Below the pieces are notes generated by a model that ran no database searches, had not been told where the DNA came from, and saw nothing but the letters and a program-made list of their open reading frames with translations. Shown in pieces: positions 38,143 to 46,997 of a stretch of DNA of 64,000 bases (position 1 is its first letter; every line of letters begins with the position of its first letter). The stretch covers positions 62,001 through 126,000 of the forward strand of contig NZ_BOPB01000010.1 in NCBI RefSeq assembly GCF_016863535.1, in the 5' to 3' direction. The position numbers and the translations under genes are program-made. This stretch comes from Micromonospora lutea (GTDB lineage: Bacteria; Actinomycetota; Actinomycetes; Mycobacteriales; Micromonosporaceae).

Positions 38143-40671
38143 TCAGGGCACCACTCGCAGCCTCGGGAGCTCGTTGCTGGAGATCGACTCCGGGTCGATC
38201 TGGGCACCGAACCACGCCTCCAGACGCTCGAACGGCAGCGGACGGCTGAACAGGAAGCCCTGACCGACCTCACACCCGATGTCCTGGAGCAGCTCAAGGG
38301 TCAGCTCGCTCTCCACCCCCTCGGCCACCACGGTCAGACCGAACTGCTGCGAGAGAGTGACCACGGCGTTGACGATCGCCAGGTCCCCCGGGTCGGTCGC
38401 CATGCCCTGGACGAAGGAGTGGTCGACCTTCACCTCGTGCACCGGCAGCCGCCGCAGGTGCGCCAGCGAGGAGTTACCGGTGCCGAAATCGTCCACCGAG
38501 AGTCGTACGCCGAGGTCCCGCAGGCGACGCAGAGTCGGGATCGGACGCTCGGTGCCGTCCAGCACGCCGGCTTCCGGCACCTCCAGGGTCAGCAGCTGCG
38601 CCGGTACGCCGTACTCCTCGAGCAGTTCCCGGACCCGTTCGGGGAACCGCTGGTCGGTGAGCGTACGCGCGGAGAGGTTGACCGCGACGGCGAGGGACTG
38701 ACCGCCGTGTGCCCAGTCCCGGCTGCGCCGCAGCCCTTCCCGGAGCACGAACTCGGTGAGCCGACCCAGCTGGCCGGTGTGCTCGGCCACCGCGACGAAG
38801 TCCCCCGGGGCGACCGCCCCGTGCGTCGGATGCTCCCAGCGGGCCAGGCACTCGACCCCGACGAGCCGACGGTCCCGCAACGTCACCTTGGGCTGGTAGT
38901 AGACCTCCAGCTCACCGTTGTCGAGCGCGCTGCGCAGATCTCCGGCGAGGCTGAGCCGGTGCAGCGACCTCGACTCCAGCGCCGGCGAGTACAGCTGCAC
39001 GCTGCCCGGAACCGCCTTGGCCGCCGTCGCGGCCACGTCCACCCGTTGCAGCAGAGTCGCCGGAGCGTCGCCGTGATCCGGGTGTACGACCACCCCGACC
39101 GCGGTGTCGACGTCCAGGGTGAGCGAGTCGAAGACCATCTCGTCGCGGATCTGCTCCCGCAGCTGGCCGGCGAGTTCAACCGCCGCCTCGGCGCTCTCCA
39201 GCCGCAGGGTCACCAGGAACTCGTCACCACCGGCCCGTCCGACCAGCGCCGCCGACGGCACGCAGCCACGCAACCGGTCAGCGACCTCGATCAGGACCTT
39301 GTCCCCGGCGGCGTGGCCGAGCGCCTCGTTGACCTGGCGCAGCCGGTCGACATCGAAGAGCAGCAGCGCGACCACCTCGCCCGGGGCCCGGATCCGGACC
39401 GCCTCGGCGAGCGCGCCGAGAATCCGGCGACGGTTGGGCAGTCTGGTCAGCCCGTCGTGGTACGCGTCGTGCCGCAGCCGGTCGACCAGGCGGGAATTCT
39501 CCAGCGCCACCGCGGCGTGCGCGGCGACCGTCTCGAAGACGGTGATGTCGGACGCGCGGAAGAAGTTGGTGTCTCCGAGCCGGTTTGCGACCTCGAGCGT
39601 GCCGATGACCGCTCTACCCGACCTCAGCGGCACCACGATCACGTCCTTGGCCGTATCCCGCCCCAGCGTCTCGCGCAGCTCCAGGTCACCACCGAGCCGG
39701 CTGCCCACCGCGACTGTCTCCTGACGGGTCACCGCCGTGTCACGCAGCTTCGCCGGGGTGCGGGCGGAATCGAGCAGGCCCGGCTTACCCTCCTGCGCGG
39801 TCAACAGCACCTCAGGATGCCGGCCCTGGGCGGGAAGCCAGAGGGTGGCGTACTCCGCCTGCATGAGACTGCGGATTCGGACCAGCAGCGCGTCGATGAG
39901 GGTGCCGTCCGACCCGCTCTCGGTCATCGCCTTGGTCAGCTCGTACATCTCGGCGAGGGTCCGATGCTGGCGCATGAACTGTGTGTACGAGCCGTAGACC
40001 AACGCGAAGGCCACAGCCAGCCCGGCGAAGAGGACGACCGCCCACGGCGTGCCCGCCAGGGCAATAATGATCAATAGGCCGATGGAGAGGTTGACCGCCA
40101 CCGTGAGCAGCATCGGCGGGGCGGCCAGGAGCAGTTCCCGCCCGGCCTGCCAGCCCTGCACCACCGCGATCACCGCCACCACGGCGGCCAGCGTGAGCAG
40201 CGTGTGGGCACCGACTGCCACGAGGAGAACGCCCCACGTGCCCGGCCCGACGCCCTCGGAGGCCGGCAACAGCTTGTAGACCATCGCGGCGAGCGACGTC
40301 GCGGCCGCCGCCAGCGACACGTTGAACCAGAACTTCGCCGGCGGCAGCTTGCGCCGCAGTTGCACCACCACCGTGGCCGCCGTGTACGCCACAACGACCG
40401 ACAGTGGTGGTAGCACGTAGAGAGCGACGACCAGGGGAATCTCGGTGGGAATGACGGCAAGCGCCTGGCGGCGTACCACGACGTTGATCGTCGGCCAGGC
40501 AGCCGCCACCATCGCAACGGTAAGCAGCAGGGTCAGCGGCCACTCGCCCAGGGCAGGGTCCGCCGTCAGCCCAAGCACCACGCACAGAACGACAGCGCAG
40601 AAGGCGAGCGGCCCGGTGATGAGCCAGGCGTACTCCGTCCGCCGACGGTTGGCACGGGGGCGAGACGTCAT
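38143..40671 (-). CDS. Membrane GAF-GGDEF-EAL cyclic-di-GMP enzyme
   Basis: An 842-residue protein predicted to make and/or break cyclic-di-GMP. The N-terminal 230 residues hold about seven membrane helices. A GAF-like domain follows (about 240-395), then a GGDEF domain with intact GGDEF at 481-485, and an EAL domain (about 575-825). In the EAL domain the signature is ECL (607-609), but the catalytic set looks complete: E607, N665 (NLSA), E700, D727-D728 (DDFG), K748, E784 (AEGVE) and Q804. Both activities are therefore possible. The ATG at 40671 has GAGGGGA upstream. A 45-codon secreted-peptide ORF lies 69 nt upstream on the same strand. Confidence 0.92.
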   Translation of the reverse strand: MTSRPRANRRRTEYAWLITGPLAFCAVVLCVVLGLTADPALGEWPLTLLLTVAMVAAAWPTINVVVRRQALAVIPTEIPLVVALYVLPPLSVVVAYTAATVVVQLRRKLPPAKFWFNVSLAAAATSLAAMVYKLLPASEGVGPGTWGVLLVAVGAHTLLTLAAVVAVIAVVQGWQAGRELLLAAPPMLLTVAVNLSIGLLIIIALAGTPWAVVLFAGLAVAFALVYGSYTQFMRQHRTLAEMYELTKAMTESGSDGTLIDALLVRIRSLMQAEYATLWLPAQGRHPEVLLTAQEGKPGLLDSARTPAKLRDTAVTRQETVAVGSRLGGDLELRETLGRDTAKDVIVVPLRSGRAVIGTLEVANRLGDTNFFRASDITVFETVAAHAAVALENSRLVDRLRHDAYHDGLTRLPNRRRILGALAEAVRIRAPGEVVALLLFDVDRLRQVNEALGHAAGDKVLIEVADRLRGCVPSAALVGRAGGDEFLVTLRLESAEAAVELAGQLREQIRDEMVFDSLTLDVDTAVGVVVHPDHGDAPATLLQRVDVAATAAKAVPGSVQLYSPALESRSLHRLSLAGDLRSALDNGELEVYYQPKVTLRDRRLVGVECLARWEHPTHGAVAPGDFVAVAEHTGQLGRLTEFVLREGLRRSRDWAHGGQSLAVAVNLSARTLTDQRFPERVRELLEEYGVPAQLLTLEVPEAGVLDGTERPIPTLRRLRDLGVRLSVDDFGTGNSSLAHLRRLPVHEVKVDHSFVQGMATDPGDLAIVNAVVTLSQQFGLTVVAEGVESELTLELLQDIGCEVGQGFLFSRPLPFERLEAWFGAQIDPESISSNELPRLRVVP

Positions 40672-40740
40672 GGCTCCCCTCGCGGCATGGTGTCAGCGGG
40701 TGCCGGACGATGCCAAGGCTCCGGAAGACCTGTCAGAGGA

Positions 40741-40878
40741 TCAGCGGCCAAGCACAGGCATGTGCCATTCGAAGGAGTTCGCCCTGAAGTCAGACTCCGC
40801 AACGACACTCGACGCGACTACCAGGCTGGAGACCAACAGCAGGGAGCCGAGCAGCCGGCCCAAACGTTGAGCAGACAT
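40741..40878 (-). CDS. Predicted 45-aa secreted peptide
   Basis: A small ORF from ATG 40878 with a clear AGGAG ribosome site 5 nt upstream. It has a basic start (MSAQRLGRLLG), a hydrophobic segment (SLLLVSSLVVASSVVA) and a short polar end (ESDFRANSFEWHMPVLGR), the layout of a signal peptide followed by an 18-residue mature part. I do not recognise a family. It is co-oriented with the downstream GGDEF-EAL gene. It may be a secreted signal or simply a small exported protein. Confidence 0.5.
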   Translation of the reverse strand: MSAQRLGRLLGSLLLVSSLVVASSVVAESDFRANSFEWHMPVLGR

Positions 40879-41359
40879 CAGTGCTCCTAGTGGGGTGACA
40901 AACGCGATGGAGGTCCACCGATGGTGCCACAGCCAGTCCGTCGCTGGAAAGTTCACTTACTCAAGGTTGGCCCGATCGTCGCCCCACGCCGCACTTCCGC
41001 TGGGGCAAATGGAACGACTGGCCAGGTCAGAGCCGGCGAGCCGGCGACCAGCCTAGAAGAAGACACCATCCACCCATTCCCCACTTAGGCGGTGCAGCGG
41101 GTCTAGCAGACAATAGCCCCTGGCCCGGACAAAGTAGAACGATGAGGGCGAGTCCGCCCGACCGGCGTGAGTGTCCCGCTGCGGTCGGCGCCGTGATCGC
41201 TGTTCGCTGCAGCAAGCCGCAGACCGCCTCAACGGCGCAGCCGACGCCATTCACAAGCTCTGCGCCGAACAACGGGCCGAGCATGGTCGACCCGCCCACG
41301 ACGTTCCCACGGCGAGTCGCAACGGACTGGACCCGGCCGGACCGAGCCAGCTCAACAAG
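40879..41359 (-). other. About 480 bases with no gene I can support
   Basis: Open frames on both strands here lack ribosome sites, recognisable domains or plausible composition. The stretch is slightly less GC-rich than its surroundings. It may hold the promoter of the small secreted peptide, but I found no convincing hexamer pair. Confidence 0.4.
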
Positions 41360-41399
41360 AACGGCCCTCGATCAGCATTTCTGCTGGTCAAGGGCCGTT
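41360..41399 (-). terminator. Terminator after tRNA-Tyr
   Basis: AACGGCCCT (41360-41368) pairs with AGGGCCGTT (41391-41399), and an inner GATCAGCA/TGCTGGTC pairing extends the stem. On the minus strand it is followed by CTTGTTG. It begins 9 nt past the encoded CCA of tRNA-Tyr. Confidence 0.75.
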
Positions 41400-41407
41400 G
41401 TCGCACC

Positions 41408-41491
41408 TGGTGGCGGGTAGAGGATTCGAACCTCTGTAGCTTTCGCGACGGATTTACAGTCCGCTCCCATTGGCCGCTCGGGCAACCCGCC
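41408..41491 (-). tRNA. tRNA-Tyr (GTA)
   Basis: A class II tRNA with a long variable arm: acceptor GGCGGGT/ACCCGCC, discriminator A, anticodon GTA in CTGTAAA, T-loop GGTTCGAATCC. The 3' CCA is encoded (41410-41408), unlike the Trp, Met and Thr tRNAs in this window. It stands alone between its own candidate promoter and a terminator. Confidence 0.97.
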
Positions 41492-41529
41492 AGGGCGTAC
41501 CACCGCACCGTGGCGCGGCAGCGGAAGCA

Positions 41530-41560
41530 AGGATAGCGGCTCCACCCGCCACCACCGCAA
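41530..41560 (-). promoter_or_regulatory. Candidate promoter for tRNA-Tyr
   Basis: Minus strand TTGCGG (41560-41555), 19-nt spacer, TATCCT (41535-41530), about 38 nt before the tRNA. The spacer is long, so this is a weak call. Confidence 0.35.
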
Positions 41561-41639
41561 CCGGGTACCGTCAGGGAGTCGCCCCCTGGGCAACCAGGGC
41601 CAAAGGATCACAAACCAGCCGGACAGCAGGAGCATGAGC

Positions 41640-42134
41640 ATGGCAGCGAACCCGTCGTTCGACATCGTGAGCAAGGTCGACCGCCAAGAGGTCGACAACG
41701 CCCTCCGGCAGACGGAGAAGGAGCTCGGGACGCGGTTCGACTTCCGGGGCACGGGAGCGGGGATCTCCTGGTCCGGCGAGGAGGCGATCAGCCTTGAGGC
41801 GGAGACCGAGGAGCGGGTCCGGGCCGCGTTGGACGTGTTCAAGGAGAAGCTGATCAAGCGGAACATCTCGCTGAAGTCGCTGGACGCGGGCGACCCGCGC
41901 CCCTCGGGCAAAACCTTCAAGCTCGACGCCAAGGTGATCCAGGGCATCGAGCAGGACAAGGCGAAGGCGATCAGCAAGAAGATCCGCGACGAGGGCCCCA
42001 AGGGCGTCCAGGCCCAGATCCAGGGTGACCAGCTGCGAGTGACCGGCAAGAAGAGGGACGACCTTCAGGCGGTCATCGCGCTGCTCAAGGCCGAGGACTT
42101 CGGAGTGGCACTACAGTTCACCAACTACCGGTGA
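41640..42134 (+). CDS. YajQ-family nucleotide-binding protein
   Basis: A 164-residue member of the YajQ (DUF520) family, small cytosolic proteins that bind nucleic acids or nucleotides; some members are cyclic-di-GMP effectors. I chose the second ATG (41640), 7 nt after AGGAG; the ATG two codons earlier is too close to it. Family segments include [18 protein letters not shown] near the start, GTRFDFRGT, and the C-terminal [25 protein letters not shown]. It is a single-gene unit on the plus strand, divergent from tRNA-Tyr. Its closeness to the GGDEF-EAL gene is suggestive only. Confidence 0.92.
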   Translation: MAANPSFDIVSKVDRQEVDNALRQTEKELGTRFDFRGTGAGISWSGEEAISLEAETEERVRAALDVFKEKLIKRNISLKSLDAGDPRPSGKTFKLDAKVIQGIEQDKAKAISKKIRDEGPKGVQAQIQGDQLRVTGKKRDDLQAVIALLKAEDFGVALQFTNYR

Positions 42135-42165
42135 GCCTCGACCGGCCTGCGGCCTGACCGCGCGG

Positions 42166-43356
42166 TCATGGGCGGAGTACGCCCAGGGTGATGGCGAGCT
42201 GGGTGATCGTCGCCGGGGCGCCCGGAGCACGGGCGACCTGTGCGACCATCTCCCGGCCCGCCGGGCGGTGACGTATCTCGGCCGGGGCGATGTGGTCAGC
42301 CTGCATCAGGGCGTGACCAGCCTTGGCGACCTCGTCGACGTGCAGGTAGGCACACGCCGCGTCGATCAGGTGCGTGGCCCGCTGCTCGACGGAGAGCCAG
42401 TGCCACCCGCTCCGCGTCAGCACCTTCTCGTGGCGGGCGACCGCCTCCCCCGCATCACCCGCCGCCGCAGCGGCGGCGACCCGTGCCACCTCGACAGCCG
42501 CTGGCCCGAAGCCGGTCCGATGATGGTCGTGTCCGTCGCCCACCCGGGCGGCCAGCTCGGCGGCCTCGTCCAGCAGCTCAGCCGCCCCGCGCTCGTCGCC
42601 CGACCTGGCCGCCACCAGCGCCGCCTGCACCAGCAAGGATCCGCACAGCGACAGCTTTTCGGGCGTACCGCTGTCGAAGTCTCGCGGAGCGATCCGATAG
42701 GCGGCGGCCAGCAGTACCGACCTCGCCCTCGGCATGGTTCGCAACGCCTGGCCGAGCTGTACCGCCGCGCACGCCACCAACAACCGGTCACCGGTCGCCG
42801 CGGACATCGCCCGGTCGGCGGCCAGCCAGGCCAGACCTGCCTCGTCCAGTTTGACCAGCAGTGCCGCCGTCAACCGGTACGCCTCAACCACCGTGTTTCG
42901 GGCCGCCTCCGGATCGTGCGCGTGGGCGCGTTGCACGTCGGCGAGCAGGGACGGCAACTGCTCGACCAGGTACGGGTACCTGGCATGCTGGAAGGTGGTC
43001 CAGGCATGGGCAACGGTCCCGGCCAGCTCATCGGAAGCGGGTTCGCGGCGTGCCCGGCGACCGAGTGCCGCGTCGTACGTCGACAGCGCCGCCCGGATCC
43101 GCGCCACGCCCTCGCTCCGCGCGGTCAGTTCGGGCGGCTGGACATCGCGGCCGAGGAGTGTCGACACATCGACCCGCAGAACAGCGGCGATGTCACGGAT
43201 GGTCGACACCCGCTCCAACGAGCGCACCCCACGCTCGACCTTGTCGACCCAGCTCTTCGACTTGCCCAACCGGTCAGCGAACGACTGCTGCGACAGCCGC
43301 CGCCGTACCCGCAGGTAGGCGACGCGCCGGCCGATCGGCACTGGATCACGGCTCAC
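42166..43356 (-). CDS. XRE-family regulator with large C-terminal domain
   Basis: A 396-residue transcription regulator. I chose the GTG at 43356 (SRDPVPIGRRVAYLRVRRRLSQQ); the frame upstream lies in the neighbouring small gene. Residues 9-69 form a Cro/C1 helix-turn-helix (LSQQSFADRLGKSKSWVDKVERG, then STIRDIAAVLRVDVSTLLG). The remaining 320 residues are alpha-helical and TPR-like (repeated Ala/Leu-rich helices), as in many actinobacterial regulators that sense a peptide or small ligand. The start lies inside the end of the small gene 43346-43546 (11-nt overlap), so the two are probably co-translated. It converges on yajQ. Confidence 0.85.
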   Translation of the reverse strand: MSRDPVPIGRRVAYLRVRRRLSQQSFADRLGKSKSWVDKVERGVRSLERVSTIRDIAAVLRVDVSTLLGRDVQPPELTARSEGVARIRAALSTYDAALGRRARREPASDELAGTVAHAWTTFQHARYPYLVEQLPSLLADVQRAHAHDPEAARNTVVEAYRLTAALLVKLDEAGLAWLAADRAMSAATGDRLLVACAAVQLGQALRTMPRARSVLLAAAYRIAPRDFDSGTPEKLSLCGSLLVQAALVAARSGDERGAAELLDEAAELAARVGDGHDHHRTGFGPAAVEVARVAAAAAAGDAGEAVARHEKVLTRSGWHWLSVEQRATHLIDAACAYLHVDEVAKAGHALMQADHIAPAEIRHRPAGREMVAQVARAPGAPATITQLAITLGVLRP

Positions 43357-43546
43357 GACCGCACCGCCGATCCGGCACCGGCCAGTGCCCACGATTGATC
43401 GGCACGCGGTGACGGACCCGGCAGGGCAGGTCCGCACCACAGCGGCACACGCGCCGCCACCGCCGCCACGACCACACCGGGCGATGTCGGTACGCGAGAG
43501 TCAGCGCCACCGCCGCGACGTACTCACCATAGGACACTCGCCTCAC
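43346..43546 (-). CDS. Small Cys/Trp/Arg-rich protein
   Basis: A 66-residue protein (GTG 43546; a GTG three codons later is an alternative). It has a hydrophobic N-terminal stretch (YGEYVAAVALTLAYRHRP), then a Trp/Arg cluster (VWSWRRWRRV) and four cysteines C34, C36, C42 and C62. The sequence has real protein character and I recall similar small proteins next to XRE/GntR regulators in actinomycetes, but I cannot name the family. It overlaps the start of the XRE regulator by 11 nt and is divergent from the GntR gene. Confidence 0.55.
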   Translation of the reverse strand: MRRVSYGEYVAAVALTLAYRHRPVWSWRRWRRVCRCGADLPCRVRHRVPINRGHWPVPDRRCGREP

Positions 43547-43627
43547 CGGCGAATCACTTCCGTCTGGCTCATGGTTTCGCCTTCACTCTCGGCCTCCGAC
43601 GCGCTGCTGCGCCTGTGTGGCTGACGA

Positions 43628-43671
43628 GACGTGGATGCCCGGTCACGGGGGATGCGGCGGGCATCCACGTC
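43628..43671. promoter_or_regulatory. 14-bp inverted repeat in the divergent regulator spacer
   Basis: GACGTGGATGCCCG (43628-43641) and its perfect complement (43658-43671) are separated by 16 nt. The flanking genes point away from it on both sides, so it is not placed as a terminator for either; an operator is possible. Confidence 0.5.
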
Positions 43672-43794
43672 GGCGAGGACGGCCCGACAGCGCCAACCGA
43701 GGGATCGACCTCCCGGTCAACCTCCCATAGGTACCGTTGGGTAGTCAAGGGCTGAGGTAGGTGGTCTACTCGTGTTGCCAACCGAGGAGAATGC

Positions 43795-44010
43795 GTGCCA
43801 CCGCGTTACCGCTACGAGCAGATTGCCGACGACCTCGCCGAGCGCATCGCGTCCGGCGAATTCCCGCCTGGTGCCAAGCTGCCCAGCCGACGAGAGCTGA
43901 TCGAGCACTACGGCGTCACCGAGCCGGTGATCGACCGTGCCATGCAGGTGCTACGGATCAAGGGTATGACCGAGACGCTGCCGGGCGTCGGTGTCTTCGT
44001 AGCCGAGTAG
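43795..44010 (+). CDS. Minimal GntR-family regulator (winged helix only)
   Basis: A 71-residue protein that consists of a complete GntR winged-helix DNA-binding domain (RYRYEQIADDLAERIASGEFPPGAKLPSRRELIEHYGV, then the recognition helix and the GMTETLPGVGVFVAE wing). There is no ligand-binding domain. The start is GTG 43795 with GGAG 6 nt upstream. It faces away from the XRE module across a 248-nt shared region and converges with the GNAT gene 11 nt away. Such single-domain GntR proteins are common in actinomycetes. Confidence 0.85.
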   Translation: MPPRYRYEQIADDLAERIASGEFPPGAKLPSRRELIEHYGVTEPVIDRAMQVLRIKGMTETLPGVGVFVAE

Positions 44011-44021
44011 ACCCGTTTGGC

Positions 44022-44492
44022 TCAGGGGTTGGGGTGGTGCCGGAGCCAGGCGTACTGGACGGGTTGCCCCTGGTTCCACTCTGCCGCCAGCTGCGCCGGT
44101 ACCCGCTCGAAGCCGGCCGCGAGGTAGCACCGCAGGGCCGCGGTGTTGTCCGGGCGTACCCGGATATGGATCGCCGGGTGATGGGACCGGGCTCGGGCGG
44201 TGAGCAGGGTGACCAGTTGCCGGCCCACGCCCTGCCCCCGGTGGGTCGGGGCGACGATGATGCGGGCCAGCTCGACCTCGGCCTCGTCGTCGTCGAGCCA
44301 CAGCTCGCCGTAGCCGACGGGCCTGCCGTCGACGACGGCGAGGTACGGCACCACGTCCGGCTCGCTCCCCCAGCGGCTGACGTCCTCCGCGGTCACCTGG
44401 TCACGTGAACACCAGCGGCGAGTCTCCTCCGGCGAGGTCGCCCAGCTCGCGACGACGGCCGGGTGGGCGGGGCCGGGGGCGGTCAACTCCAT
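44022..44492 (-). CDS. GNAT-family N-acetyltransferase
   Basis: A 156-residue acetyl-CoA-dependent acetyltransferase of unknown substrate. Motif A, with the acetyl-CoA pyrophosphate loop, is clear: IIVAPTHRGQGVGRQLV (residues 78-94, pattern RxxGxG). Motif B follows (NTAALRCYLAAGFERV). I chose the ATG at 44492, which has GAGGAGG 8 nt upstream; the longer frame upstream is a shadow of the MFS gene. It follows the MFS gene after 59 nt on the same strand and may be cotranscribed. Confidence 0.88.
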   Translation of the reverse strand: MELTAPGPAHPAVVASWATSPEETRRWCSRDQVTAEDVSRWGSEPDVVPYLAVVDGRPVGYGELWLDDDEAEVELARIIVAPTHRGQGVGRQLVTLLTARARSHHPAIHIRVRPDNTAALRCYLAAGFERVPAQLAAEWNQGQPVQYAWLRHHPNP

Positions 44493-44551
44493 GGTGCGCC
44501 TCCTCGCGGCAGAGGCTACCGGGCGGGGGCGAGTATGCCGCGACGCGTCGT

Positions 44552-45811
44552 TCAGGCCACGGCCGGGCTGTCGACGCGTACGGTGGCGGCTTCCGCGCGG
44601 GCGATGGGGCCGGCGGGTAGCGCGGCGACTGCGGCTCCGACGGCGACCGCAGCTCCGGCGAAGAGGAACGCCCAGGGCACTCCGCCGGCATGGTCGACGA
44701 TCAGGCCGGAGACCGCGCCGCCGATCGCGCTCGCACCGACCGACATGGTCACCACCCAGGTGTACGCCTCGTTCAGCATGCCGGTCGGTGAGATCCGCCC
44801 GACCAGGGTGTTCTCCAGGGTCAGCGCGGGAGCGATCATGGCCCCGCCGATCAGCAGGGCGGCACCCAACAGGCCCGGCGTGGGCATCACGGCGAAGACG
44901 GCGAAGCTGCCGGCGACCCCGGCGAGCAACCAGGCGAACAGGCGGGTCATGTTGCGTGCCGGCCGGCGGACGCCGAACCAGAACCCGCCGATCGCGCTGC
45001 CGATCCCCCAGACGGCCAGCAGCACACCGGCGAGGCTGTCCGGGTCGTCCGGGCTGTATCGGGTGGCGAACGCGGGGACGGTCACGCCGGCCGCCCCGAA
45101 GGCGATGCCGAGGCTGGCCACGCAGAGCAGCAGCGCCGGGAAGCCGGCGACCCGCAGCGGGCCGAGGCCACGTGCGTGGTGTTCCCGGGCGTGCGGACGC
45201 CATTGGCGCATGACCTGGCCGAGCGCCACCACCACGGTGCCGACCAGGGTCACCACGGCCGCGCCGACCAGCGCCGCCCCGGCGTCGGCGACGAGGACGA
45301 ACCCGGCCACCAGCAGTGGTCCGAGCACGAAGACGATCTCGAACAGGGTGGTCTCGGCGGCCAGCGCGGTGTTGCGCAGGTGGTACCGGCCGGATTCGAC
45401 GTTGGTCAAATCGTTCCAGGCACCCCGGATCGCGGCGGTCATCGGTGGGTACGTCCCACCCGCCACCGCCGAGGCGAGCAGGACCAGGGCGAAGGGGGCA
45501 GTCTCGGCACGGGCTGCCCAGAGCAGCCCGATCAGGGCCAGCGGGTGGGTGATCGCGGTGCCGAGCAGCACCGGGGTCGGGCCGATCCGGTCGGCGATGC
45601 GGCCGGCCACCGGGCTCAGGGCGGCACCGGAGAGGGCGTAGCAGCCGCCGGCGACGGCCGCCAGCGAGTACCGTCCGGTGACCTGTTCGACGACGAGCAG
45701 CAGCGCCAACGGCGTCATGCCGATGCCGAGCCGCCCGATGATGCCGGTGATCAGCAGGGTCGGTGCGCCTGGGATCTGCCAGACAGCCAGATACCGGCGC
45801 AGCCCAGCCAC
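44552..45811 (-). CDS. MFS transporter
   Basis: A 419-residue major-facilitator protein with about twelve membrane helices. I chose the GTG at 45811 with GGAGG 6 nt upstream; the frame extends 33 codons further but without a ribosome site. The loop after helix 2 ([14 protein letters not shown]) matches the MFS A-motif pattern GxxADRxG. Drug or metabolite export is plausible, but the substrate cannot be read from sequence. It lies between htpX (upstream, with its terminator) and the GNAT gene. Confidence 0.85.
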   Translation of the reverse strand: MAGLRRYLAVWQIPGAPTLLITGIIGRLGIGMTPLALLLVVEQVTGRYSLAAVAGGCYALSGAALSPVAGRIADRIGPTPVLLGTAITHPLALIGLLWAARAETAPFALVLLASAVAGGTYPPMTAAIRGAWNDLTNVESGRYHLRNTALAAETTLFEIVFVLGPLLVAGFVLVADAGAALVGAAVVTLVGTVVVALGQVMRQWRPHAREHHARGLGPLRVAGFPALLLCVASLGIAFGAAGVTVPAFATRYSPDDPDSLAGVLLAVWGIGSAIGGFWFGVRRPARNMTRLFAWLLAGVAGSFAVFAVMPTPGLLGAALLIGGAMIAPALTLENTLVGRISPTGMLNEAYTWVVTMSVGASAIGGAVSGLIVDHAGGVPWAFLFAGAAVAVGAAVAALPAGPIARAEAATVRVDSPAVA

Positions 45812-45939
45812 AGCGGACCTCCACGAGATGTAATGAGCAAGACTCGGTTCGACCCTAACGCCCGACTGCCGGCCAGCGACCCGGTCCGGGCCTGTGGCGG
45901 CGCTCACCACCCCGCGACGAGGCGCTGCCGCGAGGACGA

Positions 45940-45975
45940 CGCCGCCCGCGCCGGACGGACCGGGCGCGGGCGGCG
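45940..45975 (-). terminator. htpX terminator
   Basis: CGCCGCCCGCGCC (45940-45952) and its perfect complement (45963-45975) form a 13-bp stem with a 10-nt loop, 15 nt past the htpX stop. Confidence 0.75.
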
Positions 45976-45990
45976 AAGGGGTTGGTCGGG

Positions 45991-46863
45991 TCAGCGCCGG
46001 TAGCGCACCGGCCCCTGCTGCGCAGCCATCTGCTCCAGCCGGGCGACCCGCTGCTCCATCGGCGGGTGGGTGGCGAAGAGCGCGGCCACCCCGCCGCCCC
46101 GGAACGGGTTGGCGATCATGAGGTGGGCGGTGCTGGTGAGCTGTCCCTCGGCCGGCAACGGTCGCCGCTGGGCACCCATGTGGATCTTCCGTAGGGCGCT
46201 GGCCAGCGCCAGCGGGTCCCGGGTGAGTTCGGCACCCGAGGCGTCCGCCTGGAACTCGCGGCTCCGGCTGATCGCCAACTGGATGACGGTGGCGGCGATC
46301 GGCCCCAGGATGATGGTGAGCAGCAGCACCAGCGGGTTCGGGCCGTCCTCGTCGTTGCCGCCCAGCGGGATGAACAGGGCGAGGTTCGCCAGCATGGTGA
46401 TGATGCCGGCCAGGCCGGCGGCCACGCTGGAGATGAGGATGTCCCGGTTGTAGACGTGCGACAACTCGTGGCCGATGACGCCCCGCAACTCACGGTAGTC
46501 GAGCAGCTCGACGATCCCATGGGTGACGCAGACGGCCGCGTTCTGCGGGTTGCGGCCGGTGGCGAAGGCGTTGGGCTGGGCGGTCGGGCTCACGTAGAGC
46601 CGGGGCATGGGCTGCCGGGCTTCGGCGGCCAACTCCCGGACCATGTGGTACAGCTCGGGGAACTGGGCCTCGCTGACCGGTTGCGCCCGCATCGAGCGAA
46701 GTGCCAACTTGTCGGAGTAGAAGTAGGTGACGCCGTTCATCACCAGCGACACGAGTACGGCGATGACCAGGCCGCCACTGCCACCGAACCAGTAGCCCAC
46801 CGCCAGGATCAGCGAGGTGAGCAGGCCGAGCAGCGCGGCGGTCTTCAGACGGTTCTGGTGCAC
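45991..46863 (-). CDS. htpX: Membrane zinc metalloprotease HtpX
   Basis: HtpX degrades misfolded membrane proteins. I chose the GTG at 46863 because AAGGAG lies 6 nt upstream; this gives 290 residues ([25 protein letters not shown]...). The active site HELSH is at 132-136, with the third zinc ligand E203 ([10 protein letters not shown]). Membrane helices flank it (about 8-26, 30-48, 145-168, 176-198). The family length and layout fit. It is monocistronic, between nuoN and the MFS gene. Confidence 0.94.
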   Translation of the reverse strand: MHQNRLKTAALLGLLTSLILAVGYWFGGSGGLVIAVLVSLVMNGVTYFYSDKLALRSMRAQPVSEAQFPELYHMVRELAAEARQPMPRLYVSPTAQPNAFATGRNPQNAAVCVTHGIVELLDYRELRGVIGHELSHVYNRDILISSVAAGLAGIITMLANLALFIPLGGNDEDGPNPLVLLLTIILGPIAATVIQLAISRSREFQADASGAELTRDPLALASALRKIHMGAQRRPLPAEGQLTSTAHLMIANPFRGGGVAALFATHPPMEQRVARLEQMAAQQGPVRYRR

Positions 46864-46997
46864 GATCACTCCTTCGGTGCACGGATGCATGGATCCGCTG
46901 ACCGGTACAACACCTCCCTACCCGAGAAACATCCGTTTCATGACTGAGAGTTACCTGAGACGGTGACGGGCGGGAATGCGGCGTCGGTCCGCCCGGT

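Noticed and set aside
41027..41420. Open frames on both strands upstream of tRNA-Tyr
   Set aside because: No ribosome sites, no domain character, and the plus-strand frame runs through the tRNA gene.
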